A DNA stretch of 64,000 bases from contig NZ_CP087135.1 in the NCBI RefSeq assembly GCF_020911945.1, forward strand, positions 1,488,001 to 1,552,000, in the 5' to 3' direction. This stretch comes from Flavobacterium galactosidilyticum (GTDB lineage Bacteria > Bacteroidota > Bacteroidia > Flavobacteriales > Flavobacteriaceae). The notes under the pieces were generated by a model. It had not been told where the DNA came from. It ran no database searches and saw only the letters and a list, made by a program, of their open reading frames with translations. Numbering within the stretch: the stretch's first letter is position 1; each line of letters opens with the position of its first letter. The position numbers and the translations under genes are program-made. This document shows positions 8,834-19,083 of this stretch, one piece after another.

Positions 8834-9307
8834 TTGGATACAATTGTCGGGACATATGAATGTAAAGTCGATGCTAAAGGAAGGCTGCTTATACCAGCAC
8901 CTTTAAAAAAGCAGTTGGCTACTTCACTTCAAAACGGATTCGTTTTGAAGCGTTCTGTTTTTCAACCGTGTCTAGAGTTGTATCCTATGAAAGAGTGGGA
9001 TTTGATGATGCTTAAAATTAATAAGCTAAATCGCTTTGTAAAAAAGAACAATGACTTTATACGTCGCTTTACTGCTGGTGTAAAGGTGGTTGAAATAGAT
9101 GCTTTAGGGCGGCTATTGATTCCTAAGGATTTAGTTTCTTTTGCTAGTATTAGTAAAGAGGTAGTTTTTTCTTCAGCAGTAAATATTGTGGAGATTTGGG
9201 ATAAAGAGTTATACGAGAAATCAATAAGTGGTGATGATGTAGATTTTGCAGATTTAGCCGAAGATGTAATGGGTAATATAAATGACGACGACAATGGAAT
9301 ATCATAA
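8834..9307 (+). CDS. mraZ: Transcriptional regulator MraZ
   Basis: 157 residues from a TTG start (MDTIVGTYECKVDAKGRLLIP). Two SpoVT/AbrB-like halves are visible, each with the DxxGR motif (DAKGR and DALGR). MraZ forms a ring-shaped oligomer that binds repeats in its own promoter and controls the dcw cluster. It is the first gene of the cluster, 43 bases after the repeat operator, and overlaps rsmH by 26 bases. Confidence 0.95.
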   Translation: MDTIVGTYECKVDAKGRLLIPAPLKKQLATSLQNGFVLKRSVFQPCLELYPMKEWDLMMLKINKLNRFVKKNNDFIRRFTAGVKVVEIDALGRLLIPKDLVSFASISKEVVFSSAVNIVEIWDKELYEKSISGDDVDFADLAEDVMGNINDDDNGIS

Positions 9308-10190
9308 TCCTGTTTTGCTTCACGCATCAGTAGATGGTTTAAATATTAAGCCTGATGGCATTTATGTAGATGTTACTTTTGGTGGAGGAAGTCATTCAAA
9401 AGAAATTTTGAGTAGACTTGGTCCAAACGGAAAGTTATTTGCTTTTGATCAAGATGAGGATGCATTGGCAAACGCATTGGATGACGAAAGGTTTACGCTA
9501 ATCAATGATAATTTTAGATTTATAAAAAGATTTTTACGCTTTTACGGAATAAAAAGTGTTGATGGAATTCTAGGTGATTTAGGTGTTTCATCGCATCAGT
9601 TTGATGTTCCTGAAAGAGGTTTTTCTACTCGTTTTGATGCAGGCTTGGACATGAGAATGAGTCAGAAAAATGATTTGAATGCTTATAAGGTTGTTAACGA
9701 ATATGATGAAGACAATTTGAAAAGAGTGTTCTTAGATTATGGCGAATTAAAAAATGCACCAGTTTTAGCTCGAACTATATTAGAAGCAAGAGAGCTGAAT
9801 CCTATCAAGACTACTGACAAACTAAAGGAGGTTTTGGCGAGACATTTGCCTGATCGAGTTAGAAATAAAATCTTGGCTCAGATTTATCAAGCCATCCGAA
9901 TTGAGGTAAACCAAGAAATGGATGTTTTGAAAGAGTTCTTAGAACAATCGCTTGAAATTTTAAATCCAGAAGGAAGGTTAAGCGTAATCTCTTATCATTC
10001 ATTAGAAGATAGATTAGTGAAAAGGTTTATGAAGAATGGAATGTTTGAAGGAGAACCTGAGCGTGATTTTTTTGGTAATTTCTCAGTTCCTTTTAAAAGT
10101 GTTGGTAAACTAATTGTTCCTGATGCTGCTGAAATTAAAGAAAATAATAGAGCTAGAAGTGCCAAATTAAGAATAGCTGAAAAGAAATAA
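9282..10190 (+). CDS. rsmH: 16S rRNA (cytosine1402-N4)-methyltransferase RsmH
   Basis: 302 residues. RsmH methylates C1402 in the ribosomal P site using S-adenosylmethionine. The start region EYHNPVLLHASVDGL, the SAM loop DVTFGGGSHS and the segment GILGDLGVSSHQFD are diagnostic. ATG at 9294 is an equally good start and would reduce the overlap with mraZ to 14 bases. The C-terminal NNRARSAKLRIAEK is typical. Confidence 0.96.
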   Translation: MTTTMEYHNPVLLHASVDGLNIKPDGIYVDVTFGGGSHSKEILSRLGPNGKLFAFDQDEDALANALDDERFTLINDNFRFIKRFLRFYGIKSVDGILGDLGVSSHQFDVPERGFSTRFDAGLDMRMSQKNDLNAYKVVNEYDEDNLKRVFLDYGELKNAPVLARTILEARELNPIKTTDKLKEVLARHLPDRVRNKILAQIYQAIRIEVNQEMDVLKEFLEQSLEILNPEGRLSVISYHSLEDRLVKRFMKNGMFEGEPERDFFGNFSVPFKSVGKLIVPDAAEIKENNRARSAKLRIAEKK

Positions 10191-10195
10191 TAGCG

Positions 10196-10543
10196 ATGAA
10201 AAACGGGGTTTACAGTTTGTTGAAAGCAAAGTTCTTGAATAATGAGGACGCATTGAAAAACTGGCGCTTTATTGTTTTTATAATTTTATTGGCCATTTTG
10301 ATGATTGCTAATACACAGCGATTTGAACAGAAAGTCTTCAAAATTGTGGCGTTGACAAATCAAGCAAAAGAACTTCGTTCGGAATTTGTAGATAGACGCT
10401 CAGAATTAATGAAATTAAAAATGGAGTCTACTGTGTCTGCAAAAATGGTTGAAAAAGAAATTTTCCCATCGACAGTTCCTCCAGTAAAAATAAAAGTTAA
10501 AAAAGAAAAAGAGAAAACCTTTTTTCAAAAGTTATGGCAGTAG
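10196..10543 (+). CDS. FtsL-like divisome protein
   Basis: 115 residues. One membrane segment is at about 24-40 (FIVFIILLAILMIAN), followed by a short helical, coiled-coil-like extracytoplasmic part and a Lys-rich tail. The size, topology and position between rsmH and ftsI fit FtsL, which links FtsQ to FtsW/FtsI. Sequence similarity to classical FtsL is always low, so the call rests mainly on context. It overlaps ftsI by 10 bases. Confidence 0.8.
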   Translation: MKNGVYSLLKAKFLNNEDALKNWRFIVFIILLAILMIANTQRFEQKVFKIVALTNQAKELRSEFVDRRSELMKLKMESTVSAKMVEKEIFPSTVPPVKIKVKKEKEKTFFQKLWQ

Positions 10544-12537
10544 AAGATAAGCAAATATCATACAGAATTTATACGGTCGCTATTGGCATTTTTGTCATGG
10601 CAATGGCTATTGCTGTCAAATTAGCTAATATTCAATGGGTTGAAGGTGATTATTATCGAAAATTAGCGAAGGAAAGAACAGTCAAGAATTTTGTTATTCC
10701 TGCTAATAAAGGAAATATTTATTCTGCTGATGGAAGCCTTTTAGCTACTTCAATTCCTAATTATGAGATTCGTTTCGATGCTCTTGCTCCAAAGGCTGAA
10801 GCTTTTGAAAAAAATGTGAAGTCATTATCAGATTCACTTGCAACAGTTCTAGGCAAGTCTTCTAGTTTTTTTGAAAATGAACTACGAAAAGCCAGAGCTA
10901 ACAAAAATAGATATTACTTGCTAGCTCGGAAATTAAGTTATACGCAGTATTCTAAAATCAAAGGATTTCCGCTATTTAATTTAGGTGCTTACAAAGGCGG
11001 AATCATTGTACAACAAGAAACGGTACGTGAGCATCCGATAGGTAAAATTGCTGAAAGAACTATTGGTTATGAGCGTACTTCGTCGAATGGGAAATCTGAT
11101 GGAAAAGGAATTGAATGGGCATATAGAAAATATTTAAACGGTAAAGACGGGAAAATATTAAAGCAAAAAATTGCAAAAGGGCAGTGGAAACCTATCCGTG
11201 ACCTTAATGAAGTAGATCCACAAGATGGCTACGATGTTATTTCGACAATAGATGTATACATTCAGGATGTTGCGCATCATGCTTTATTAAAGCAATTGCA
11301 AGAATTTGAAGCAGATCACGGTTGCGTAGTAGTAATGGAAACGGAAACTGGTCACGTAAAAGCTATAGCTAATTTAGGGAGAGCGAGTGATGGAACCTAT
11401 TATGAAACTACAAACTATGCTGTAGCTGAATCTCATGAACCAGGATCTACATTTAAATTAGTCGATATGATGGCTGTTTTAGAAGATAAGGTGGCTGATA
11501 CAAGTACGGTCTACAACACGTTTGGTGGAGAAATTCGTTATTCAGGTAAGGCTGTTCGTGATTCACATAGAGGAGGATACGGAAAGATATCTTTAGCTAG
11601 AGGATTTGAATTGTCTTCTAACACAGTAATGGTTCAAGCGGTTTATGATAACTATAAAAACCAGCCTTCTAAATTTGTTAAGCATGTTAATGCTTGGGGA
11701 TTCAACAAGAGATTAAACATGGATTTTGAAGGGGAAGGTCGTCCTTTCATTCCGCAACCTTCAGACAAACGTTGGAGTAATATTTCGTTGCCATGGATGG
11801 CTTTCGGTTATGGAGTTTCTATTACACCTATGCAAACATTGACATTTTATAATGCTGTTGCAAATAATGGTGTGATGGTTAAGCCTCAGTTCATTTCTGA
11901 GATAAAAGAGTGGAACAAAACGATTGTAAAGGTTGAGAAAGAAGTTATCAATCCCAGAGTTTGTTCACCTGAGACAATAAAAAAATTAAAAGTAGTACTG
12001 GCTAACGTAGTTAAAAAAGGAACAGCATCTAAGTTGTACTCAAAAGACTTTTCTATGGCTGGTAAAACTGGAACAGCTCAAGTGAATTACGGAAAAAGAG
12101 ACGGTACTAAAATGCATTATGCCTCTTCTTTTGTAGGGTACTTCCCAGCAGATCATCCTAAATATTCTTGCATTGTGATAGTTCATAAACCAAGTACGGC
12201 AAAAGGAGATTTTTATGGAGCTGGCGTTGCAGGACCTGTTTTTAAAAGGATTGCACAAAAAATATTTACTGATGCTCCATCTACAAATGAAATTAAAAAC
12301 TTAGATAAAAAGATACCAAAACAAGAAAGCGATTACGATTCTTATTTTGCAAAAACACAAAATAAACTGAAGGTAATTCCTAATTTGAAAGGAATGTCAG
12401 GAATGGATGCAGTGGCTTTACTAGGTAATTTAGGTTTGAAAGTAAAAGTTGTTGGCGTAGGAAAAGTAAAAAAACAGTCACTAGAAGCAGGACAAAATTT
12501 AGTTAAAAATACAACGATACTATTAGAATTATCATGA
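10534..12537 (+). CDS. ftsI: Septal peptidoglycan transpeptidase FtsI (PBP3/SpoVD type) with PASTA domain
   Basis: 667 residues. A membrane anchor is at about 12-30, a PBP dimer domain follows, and the transpeptidase domain has STFK (S305, K308), SSN (361-363) and KTG (511-513). A single PASTA domain closes the protein at about 612-667 (KVIPNLKGMSGMDAVALLGN), as in SpoVD-type enzymes; E. coli FtsI lacks it. The enzyme crosslinks septal peptidoglycan together with FtsW. ATGA overlap with murE. Confidence 0.95.
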   Translation: MAVEDKQISYRIYTVAIGIFVMAMAIAVKLANIQWVEGDYYRKLAKERTVKNFVIPANKGNIYSADGSLLATSIPNYEIRFDALAPKAEAFEKNVKSLSDSLATVLGKSSSFFENELRKARANKNRYYLLARKLSYTQYSKIKGFPLFNLGAYKGGIIVQQETVREHPIGKIAERTIGYERTSSNGKSDGKGIEWAYRKYLNGKDGKILKQKIAKGQWKPIRDLNEVDPQDGYDVISTIDVYIQDVAHHALLKQLQEFEADHGCVVVMETETGHVKAIANLGRASDGTYYETTNYAVAESHEPGSTFKLVDMMAVLEDKVADTSTVYNTFGGEIRYSGKAVRDSHRGGYGKISLARGFELSSNTVMVQAVYDNYKNQPSKFVKHVNAWGFNKRLNMDFEGEGRPFIPQPSDKRWSNISLPWMAFGYGVSITPMQTLTFYNAVANNGVMVKPQFISEIKEWNKTIVKVEKEVINPRVCSPETIKKLKVVLANVVKKGTASKLYSKDFSMAGKTGTAQVNYGKRDGTKMHYASSFVGYFPADHPKYSCIVIVHKPSTAKGDFYGAGVAGPVFKRIAQKIFTDAPSTNEIKNLDKKIPKQESDYDSYFAKTQNKLKVIPNLKGMSGMDAVALLGNLGLKVKVVGVGKVKKQSLEAGQNLVKNTTILLELS

Positions 12538-13997
12538 GTACACTAAAAGATATATTGTATAAAGTAGCAATCGAGGCGGTAAAAGGACCAACTGATATTG
12601 CTATCAATAAAATAGATTTTGATTCTAGAAAAATCGAAGCTAATGATGTTTTTGTGGCTATTCGTGGTTCAATTTCTGACGGTCATGATTTTATAGAAAA
12701 AGCGATCCAGAAAGGGGCAACTGCTGTAATATGTGATGCTTTTCCGGATACTATTAATAATGAAGTTACTTACGTTCAAGTAAAGGACACCAATTCAGCT
12801 TTAGCTTTTATGGCTGCTAATTACTTTAGTGAACCTTCTAAAAACTTGAAATTAGTTGGAATTACAGGAACAAATGGCAAAACTACTATTGCCTCTTTAT
12901 TGTTTCAATTATTCCAAAAAGCGGGTTTTAAAGTAGGTTTACTTTCAACGGTAAAAATTGTAGTTGACAAAGTGGAGCATAAAGCAACGCATACAACTCC
13001 TGATTCAATTACCATAAATCATTATCTAAAAGAAATGGTAGATAATGGAGTAGAGTACTGTTTTATGGAAGTGAGTTCGCATGGAATTCATCAAAAAAGA
13101 ACAGAAGCTTTACATTTTGTAGGCGGGATATTTACAAATTTATCTCACGATCACTTAGACTACCATCCTACGTTTGCGGAATATAGAGATGTCAAAAAAA
13201 CATTTTTTGATAATTTGCCAAAATCAGCTTTTGCATTGACAAATAGTGATGATAAAAACGGACAAGTGATGTTGCAGAATACTGCGGCAAGAAAACGTAC
13301 CTATGCTTTGAAATCATATGCTGATTATAAAGCACAGATTCTTGAAAATCAATTGTCAGGGTTGCTACTGAAAATCAATGGAAATGAAGTTTGGGTAAAG
13401 TTAATAGGAACATTTAATGCATATAATTTATTAGCTATTTACGGAACGGCTGTCGAGTTAGGAATGGAAAGTTTAGAGGTTCTTCGTTTATTATCAGATT
13501 TAGAAAGTGTTTCTGGTCGTTTTCAGTTTATAGTTTCTGCTACTAATATTACTGCGATTGTTGATTATGCGCATACTCCAGATGCATTAGATAATGTGCT
13601 CAGGACAATCAATGACATTCGTACTACAAATGAACAATTAATTACAGTTGTGGGTTGCGGAGGGAATAGAGATAAAACAAAACGCCCAATAATGGCTGAT
13701 ATTGCTACAGCTTTGAGTGATAAGGCAATATTGACGTCAGATAATCCTAGAGATGAAGATCCTGAAGTTATAATTAGTGAAATGGAAAAGGGTGTCGCGC
13801 CTCAAAACTATAAAAAGTTACTGGCTATTACAGATAGAAAGCAAGCTATAAAAACGGCTTGCCAGTTAGCTCAGCCTAATGACATCATATTGATTGCTGG
13901 TAAAGGTCACGAGACATACCAAGAGGTGAAAGGCATTCGTCAGCATTTTGACGATATGGAAACGGTAAAAGAAATTTTAGAACAGCTTAATAAATAA
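12534..13997 (+). CDS. murE: UDP-MurNAc-tripeptide synthetase MurE, meso-DAP type
   Basis: 487 residues. It adds the third amino acid to UDP-MurNAc-L-Ala-D-Glu in the cytoplasm. The ATP loop GTNGKTT is at 112-118. The DNPR motif (403-406), which selects meso-diaminopimelate rather than lysine, is intact, so the wall is predicted to be DAP-type. Length and domain order are normal. It overlaps ftsI by 4 bases and is 21 bases from mraY. Confidence 0.97.
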   Translation: MSTLKDILYKVAIEAVKGPTDIAINKIDFDSRKIEANDVFVAIRGSISDGHDFIEKAIQKGATAVICDAFPDTINNEVTYVQVKDTNSALAFMAANYFSEPSKNLKLVGITGTNGKTTIASLLFQLFQKAGFKVGLLSTVKIVVDKVEHKATHTTPDSITINHYLKEMVDNGVEYCFMEVSSHGIHQKRTEALHFVGGIFTNLSHDHLDYHPTFAEYRDVKKTFFDNLPKSAFALTNSDDKNGQVMLQNTAARKRTYALKSYADYKAQILENQLSGLLLKINGNEVWVKLIGTFNAYNLLAIYGTAVELGMESLEVLRLLSDLESVSGRFQFIVSATNITAIVDYAHTPDALDNVLRTINDIRTTNEQLITVVGCGGNRDKTKRPIMADIATALSDKAILTSDNPRDEDPEVIISEMEKGVAPQNYKKLLAITDRKQAIKTACQLAQPNDIILIAGKGHETYQEVKGIRQHFDDMETVKEILEQLNK

Positions 13998-14018
13998 CCA
14001 AATAATCCATAACCTAAT

Positions 14019-15248
14019 ATGCTATATTATTTATTTGAATATCTAGACAAAACATTGGATGTTTCCGGTACAGGAGTTTTTCAGTACATTACTGTTAGAT
14101 CTGCGTTGGCTTTTATGCTATCACTGCTATTATCCACTATTTATGGAAAAAGAATTATTCAGTTTTTGCAGAGACAGCAAGTTGGTGAAACCGTGCGTGA
14201 ACTTGGTTTAGCAGGTCAAAATGAAAAAGCAGGAACACCTACTATGGGTGGATTAATCATAATTTTTGCTACGCTTGTTCCGGTTATGCTTTTTGCCAAG
14301 TTGCATAATATTTATATTGTTATGTTGATAGTTACTACACTTTGGATGGGAACTATTGGTTTTATTGATGATTATATTAAAATTTTCAAAAAAGATAAAG
14401 AAGGTTTAAAAGGGATATTCAAAGTTGTTGGGCAAGTCGGGCTGGGGTTAATTGTTGGTTCAGTACTCTATTTCAGTCCAGCAGTTACAGTACGACAAGA
14501 TACTGGAAAGATTAATATTTTTAATGTAACAACTGAAAATGTTATCGCTCCAGCGCCAGTAGAGGAGAAATCGACTGTTACTACAATTCCTTTTTTTAAA
14601 AATAATGAATTTGACTACGCTGAATTATTGGCTTGGACAGGTGATGGTTATCAAAAATGGGCATGGTTGGTTTTTATCCCTGTTGTAATTTTTATAATAA
14701 CGGCCGTATCTAACGGTGCTAATTTAACTGATGGAATAGATGGACTTGCTGCTGGAACTTCTGCGGTGTCAGTCCTCGCTTTGGGAATATTTACGTTTGT
14801 TTCAGGGAATATTATTTTTTCCAATTATCTAAATATAATGTATATCCCTAATTCAGGGGAAATGACCGTTTTTATAGCTGCTTTTGTTGGTGCACTCATC
14901 GGTTTTTTATGGTATAATTCCTATCCTGCTTCTGTTTTTATGGGTGATACTGGTAGTTTGACTATTGGAGGAATTATTGCAGTTCTCGCAATTGCCGTTC
15001 GTAAAGAAATGTTGATTCCATTATTATGCGGAATTTTTCTAGTCGAAAATTTCTCTGTGGTTCTTCAAGTTAGCTATTTTAAATACACAAAGAAACGCTT
15101 TGGCGAAGGCCGAAGAATATTTTTAATGTCGCCGTTGCATCATCATTATCAGAAAAAAGGATACCACGAAAGTAAAATTGTGACTAGATTTTGGATTGTT
15201 GCCATAATGCTAGCCATATTATCAATTATTACTTTAAAACTAAGATAG
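14019..15248 (+). CDS. mraY: Phospho-MurNAc-pentapeptide transferase MraY
   Basis: 409 residues with about ten membrane segments. It makes lipid I from UDP-MurNAc-pentapeptide and undecaprenyl phosphate at the inner membrane. Conserved blocks are [23 protein letters not shown] and FMGDTGSL, plus the histidine motif [11 protein letters not shown]. It is about 50 residues longer than E. coli MraY because of an inserted loop around residues 155-215, as is usual in Bacteroidetes. murD follows after one base. Confidence 0.97.
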   Translation: MLYYLFEYLDKTLDVSGTGVFQYITVRSALAFMLSLLLSTIYGKRIIQFLQRQQVGETVRELGLAGQNEKAGTPTMGGLIIIFATLVPVMLFAKLHNIYIVMLIVTTLWMGTIGFIDDYIKIFKKDKEGLKGIFKVVGQVGLGLIVGSVLYFSPAVTVRQDTGKINIFNVTTENVIAPAPVEEKSTVTTIPFFKNNEFDYAELLAWTGDGYQKWAWLVFIPVVIFIITAVSNGANLTDGIDGLAAGTSAVSVLALGIFTFVSGNIIFSNYLNIMYIPNSGEMTVFIAAFVGALIGFLWYNSYPASVFMGDTGSLTIGGIIAVLAIAVRKEMLIPLLCGIFLVENFSVVLQVSYFKYTKKRFGEGRRIFLMSPLHHHYQKKGYHESKIVTRFWIVAIMLAILSIITLKLR

Positions 15249-15249
15249 T

Positions 15250-16584
15250 ATGAGGCTCGTAATTCTAGGCGGAGGAGAGAGCGGTGTAGGTACTGCAATT
15301 CTGGGTAAGAAAAAAGGATACGATGTATTTGTGTCTGATTTTGGAAAGATAAAAGGGAATTATAAAGAAGTTCTCCTTATAAATGGAATTCAATGGGAAG
15401 ATGAAAAACACACGGAAGATCTGATTCTGAATGCTGATGTTGTAATGAAAAGTCCCGGAATTCCAGATAAATCACCAATAGTGAGGAAGCTGAAAGAGAA
15501 AGGAATTCCAGTCATTTCAGAAATTGAGTTTGCAGCACCTTTTACAAATGCAGCAATTATTGGGATTACAGGTAGTAATGGTAAAACGACAACTACGATG
15601 CTAACCCACCACTTGCTTAAATCGGCAGGATTAAATGTTGGATTGGGAGGTAATATAGGAAAGAGTTTTGCTTGGCAAGTTGCTGAAAATAAATATGATT
15701 CCTATGTGTTAGAGTTAAGTAGTTTTCAGCTGGATGGCATTAAGAATTTCAAGCCGCATATTGCCATAATTACAAATATTAGCCCGGATCATTTAGATCG
15801 ATACGATTATAAATATGAAAATTATATTGATTCGAAATTTAGAATATCAATGAATCAAACTGAGGAGGATTACCTCATATATGACGCGGATGATGAAGCT
15901 ATCGAACACTGGCTGAGCACGCACAAAGTAAAAGCAAAATTAATTCCTTTCTCATTGACTAAAACTTTCAACGAAGGAGCATACATAAACAACAACAGCA
16001 AAATGGAAATTAAAATCAGTCAAGACGAGTTTACAATGGATACAGAATACATTGCCTTAGAAGGAAAACATAACATGAAAAATGCAATGGCAGCAACATC
16101 TGTAGCAAAATTAATGCAAATAAGAAAGGCTACAATTAGAGAAAGTCTTTCAAATTTTCAAGGAGTAGAACACCGTCTTGAGAAAGTTTTGAAAATTCAA
16201 AATGTTCAATATATAAACGATTCAAAGGCAACTAATGTAAACGCTAGTTTTTTTGCTCTTGACAGTATGAATACACCAACTGTTTGGATTGTTGGAGGTG
16301 TTGATAAAGGAAATGATTACAATGAGTTGATGTCGCTAGTTCGTGAGAAAGTGAAGGCGATTATCTGTCTTGGTGTTGATAATAAAAAGATCATTGATGT
16401 TTTTGGAAATGTTGTTGACATTATGGTTGAAGTTGATAATATGAATGATGCTGTAAAAATGGCACAACGTTTAACTGAAAAAGGAGATTCAGTATTATTG
16501 TCACCTGCTTGTGCAAGTTTTGATTTATTTGAAAGCTATGAAGACAGAGGAAATCAATTTAAACAAGCGGTTAAGCATTTGTAG
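15250..16584 (+). CDS. murD: UDP-MurNAc-L-alanine:D-glutamate ligase MurD
   Basis: 444 residues. It adds D-glutamate to UDP-MurNAc-L-Ala. There is an N-terminal Rossmann domain (LGGGESGVGTA), the ATP loop GSNGKTT at 108-114, the central ligase motifs (NISPDHLDRYDY, GKHNMKNAMAA) and the C-terminal NDSKATNVNA and LLSPACASFD blocks. All key segments are present and the length is normal. Confidence 0.97.
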   Translation: MRLVILGGGESGVGTAILGKKKGYDVFVSDFGKIKGNYKEVLLINGIQWEDEKHTEDLILNADVVMKSPGIPDKSPIVRKLKEKGIPVISEIEFAAPFTNAAIIGITGSNGKTTTTMLTHHLLKSAGLNVGLGGNIGKSFAWQVAENKYDSYVLELSSFQLDGIKNFKPHIAIITNISPDHLDRYDYKYENYIDSKFRISMNQTEEDYLIYDADDEAIEHWLSTHKVKAKLIPFSLTKTFNEGAYINNNSKMEIKISQDEFTMDTEYIALEGKHNMKNAMAATSVAKLMQIRKATIRESLSNFQGVEHRLEKVLKIQNVQYINDSKATNVNASFFALDSMNTPTVWIVGGVDKGNDYNELMSLVREKVKAIICLGVDNKKIIDVFGNVVDIMVEVDNMNDAVKMAQRLTEKGDSVLLSPACASFDLFESYEDRGNQFKQAVKHL

Positions 16585-16604
16585 TCAATTTTAAAAATAT
16601 AAAA

Positions 16605-17894
16605 ATGAAGCAATTAATAGGTAATTTAAAAGGAGATAAAGGGATCTGGTCATTCGTGGCCTTACTAGCCTTATTTTCGTTTATGCCTGTTTTTAGTGCG
16701 AGTAGTAACTTGGCCTATTTAGGACATGGAACAGGAAATACTTTAGGGTATTTAATGAAACATTTAGGACATATTTGTTGCGGTTTTGCAATTATATATT
16801 TTATTCATAAAGTTCCTTATCATTATTTTAGATCAATATCAAAATGGATATTGCCGGTTGTATGGCTTATTTTGGCCTTTACAATGATAAAAGGAACAGT
16901 GATTGGTGGGGCAAATGCAAGTAGGTGGTTACAAATTCCATTTGTTGGTATTTCGTTTCAACCATCCGCTTTTGCGGCATTAGTATTGTTTGTTTTTGTA
17001 GCGCGTTATTTATCAAAAACAAGAGAGAAGCCTATTGATTTTGTAGAGTCTTTGAAAGAGTTGTGGCTGCCAGTTTTTATAACTTTAATGTTCATTCTTC
17101 CTTCAAATTTTTCTACTACAGCATTAATATTTTCGATGATATTAATGTTAGTATTTATTGGGAAGTACCCCATGAAATACATTGCAATCATTGTAGGCTC
17201 TGGGATTATCTTTCTTGCTTTCTTTATTTTGATTTCGAAAGCTTTTCCAGATGCCAAATTTTTTAATAGAGTAAGTACTTGGGAAAGCCGTATTGAAAAT
17301 TTTAGCACTGATAAACCAGATGAAGATGATTATCAAATAGAGAAAGCAAAAATTGCTATTGCATCTGGTATGATTTATGGATTAGGGCCTGGTAAGAGTA
17401 TTCAAAAGAATTTTTTACCTCAATCTTCTTCGGATTTTATTTATGCAATTATTGTTGAAGAATATGGCTTAGTAGGTGGATTACTCGTTTTATCATTGTA
17501 TTTACTATTGCTTTTTAGATTTGTAGTTGCTTCTCACAAAGCCAATACGCTATTTGGAAAACTTGTAGTAATAGGTCTTGGTTTCCCCATGATTTTTCAA
17601 GCGATGATCAATATGGCTGTAGCAGTAGAGCTGCTGCCAGTTACGGGACAAACCTTACCCCTGATTAGTAGCGGTGGAACTTCTATTTGGATGACTTGTA
17701 TCGCACTAGGAATTATCATTGGAGTAACCAAGAAAGAGGAGGAAATTACGCAGGAACTAAAAGATGCTGCTAAAAGGGAAGAAGCGCTTCAGAAATTAAT
17801 CGATAGAGAATTAGAACAGGATGATGTTTTAGGCGAGGAGTATTCAATCGCTGACAATTCGAAAAATCCAATGCAGGCAGTTTTAAATAAATAA
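16605..17894 (+). CDS. ftsW: Septal peptidoglycan glycosyltransferase FtsW (SEDS family)
   Basis: 429 residues with about ten membrane segments. FtsW polymerises lipid II at the septum with FtsI. The SEDS signature is seen in [21 protein letters not shown] near residue 350, with GGANASRWL earlier. A cytoplasmic tail of about 60 charged residues follows the last membrane segment. It lies between murD and murG with gaps of 20-22 bases. Confidence 0.95.
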   Translation: MKQLIGNLKGDKGIWSFVALLALFSFMPVFSASSNLAYLGHGTGNTLGYLMKHLGHICCGFAIIYFIHKVPYHYFRSISKWILPVVWLILAFTMIKGTVIGGANASRWLQIPFVGISFQPSAFAALVLFVFVARYLSKTREKPIDFVESLKELWLPVFITLMFILPSNFSTTALIFSMILMLVFIGKYPMKYIAIIVGSGIIFLAFFILISKAFPDAKFFNRVSTWESRIENFSTDKPDEDDYQIEKAKIAIASGMIYGLGPGKSIQKNFLPQSSSDFIYAIIVEEYGLVGGLLVLSLYLLLLFRFVVASHKANTLFGKLVVIGLGFPMIFQAMINMAVAVELLPVTGQTLPLISSGGTSIWMTCIALGIIIGVTKKEEEITQELKDAAKREEALQKLIDRELEQDDVLGEEYSIADNSKNPMQAVLNK

Positions 17895-17916
17895 TAAACG
17901 CAGTAATAAAAAGAAA

Positions 17917-19008
17917 ATGAAACCATACAAATTCATATTAAGCGGTGGCGGAACTGGCGGACATATCTATCCGGCAATTGCTATTGCAAATGAATTAAAA
18001 TCTCGTTTTCCAGATGCTGAATTCCTTTTTGTAGGAGCCAAAGATAAAATGGAAATGCAAAAAGTGCCTCAAGCTGGATATGCTATAGAGGGACTTTGGA
18101 TTGCAGGGTTACAAAGGCGGTTGACATTTGATAATGCTGCTTTTCCAATAAAACTTTTAATTAGTCTGTGGAAATCGAGAAATATTATAAAAAAATTTAA
18201 ACCAGATGTTGTCATTGGAACAGGCGGTTTCGCAAGCGGGCCACTTTTACAAATGGCAAATAGTTTGAATATTCCGACAGTTATTCAGGAACAAAATTCA
18301 TTTCCAGGAATTACTAATAAGTTGTTGAGTAAAAAAGCAAACAAGATTTGTGTTGCTTACGAGAATTTAGAGCATTTTTTTCCGAAGGAAAAAATGATAT
18401 TAACTGGTAATCCAGTTCGTCAAGATGTGTTAGATATAGATTCTAAAAGAAGTGAGGCAATTTCGTATTTTAATTTAGATGACAATAAAAAGACGCTATT
18501 AATTCTTGGCGGAAGCTTAGGCTCTAGAAGAATTAATCAGTTAATCGAAAAAGAATTAGATTTTCTACTAGCGCTAGGAATACAAATTTTTTGGCAATGT
18601 GGGAACTTTTATATGGCGGAGTACAAACGTTTCTCTGATAAAGAAGACGTACAAGTAGTTTCGTTTATTGATAGAATGGATTTGATTTACGCAGCTGCTG
18701 ATTTTGTCATTTCTCGTGCAGGAGCATCGTCAGTATCGGAATTGTGCTTAGTTGGAAAACCAACAATTTTTATCCCTTCTCCAAATGTGGCTGAAGATCA
18801 TCAGACCAAGAATGGCAAAGCAATTGTAGATAAAAAAGGGGCATTGCTGATTAAAGAAAACGAATTAGACGAAAAATTTGAATCGGTTTTTAATACGTTA
18901 ATACACGATGAAAATTTGCAGACTAATTTGAGTTTAAATATGAAGAAATTAGCAAAGCCAAATGCAACAAAAGATATCGTTGAAGAGATAATAAAATTAA
19001 TAAAATAG
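17917..19008 (+). CDS. murG: Lipid II-forming GlcNAc transferase MurG
   Basis: 363 residues, a GT-B glycosyltransferase that adds GlcNAc to lipid I on the inner face of the membrane. The glycine-rich loop [11 protein letters not shown] is at 10-20. The UDP-binding segment [11 protein letters not shown] and the [12 protein letters not shown] block are intact. Normal length. Confidence 0.97.
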   Translation: MKPYKFILSGGGTGGHIYPAIAIANELKSRFPDAEFLFVGAKDKMEMQKVPQAGYAIEGLWIAGLQRRLTFDNAAFPIKLLISLWKSRNIIKKFKPDVVIGTGGFASGPLLQMANSLNIPTVIQEQNSFPGITNKLLSKKANKICVAYENLEHFFPKEKMILTGNPVRQDVLDIDSKRSEAISYFNLDDNKKTLLILGGSLGSRRINQLIEKELDFLLALGIQIFWQCGNFYMAEYKRFSDKEDVQVVSFIDRMDLIYAAADFVISRAGASSVSELCLVGKPTIFIPSPNVAEDHQTKNGKAIVDKKGALLIKENELDEKFESVFNTLIHDENLQTNLSLNMKKLAKPNATKDIVEEIIKLIK

Positions 19009-19083
19009 TCAGTCAAGAATTCAGAAATCAACACTAATGTTGAAAATTGAAAGTCCCATTGAAATTTTAAATTTAAATTGTAA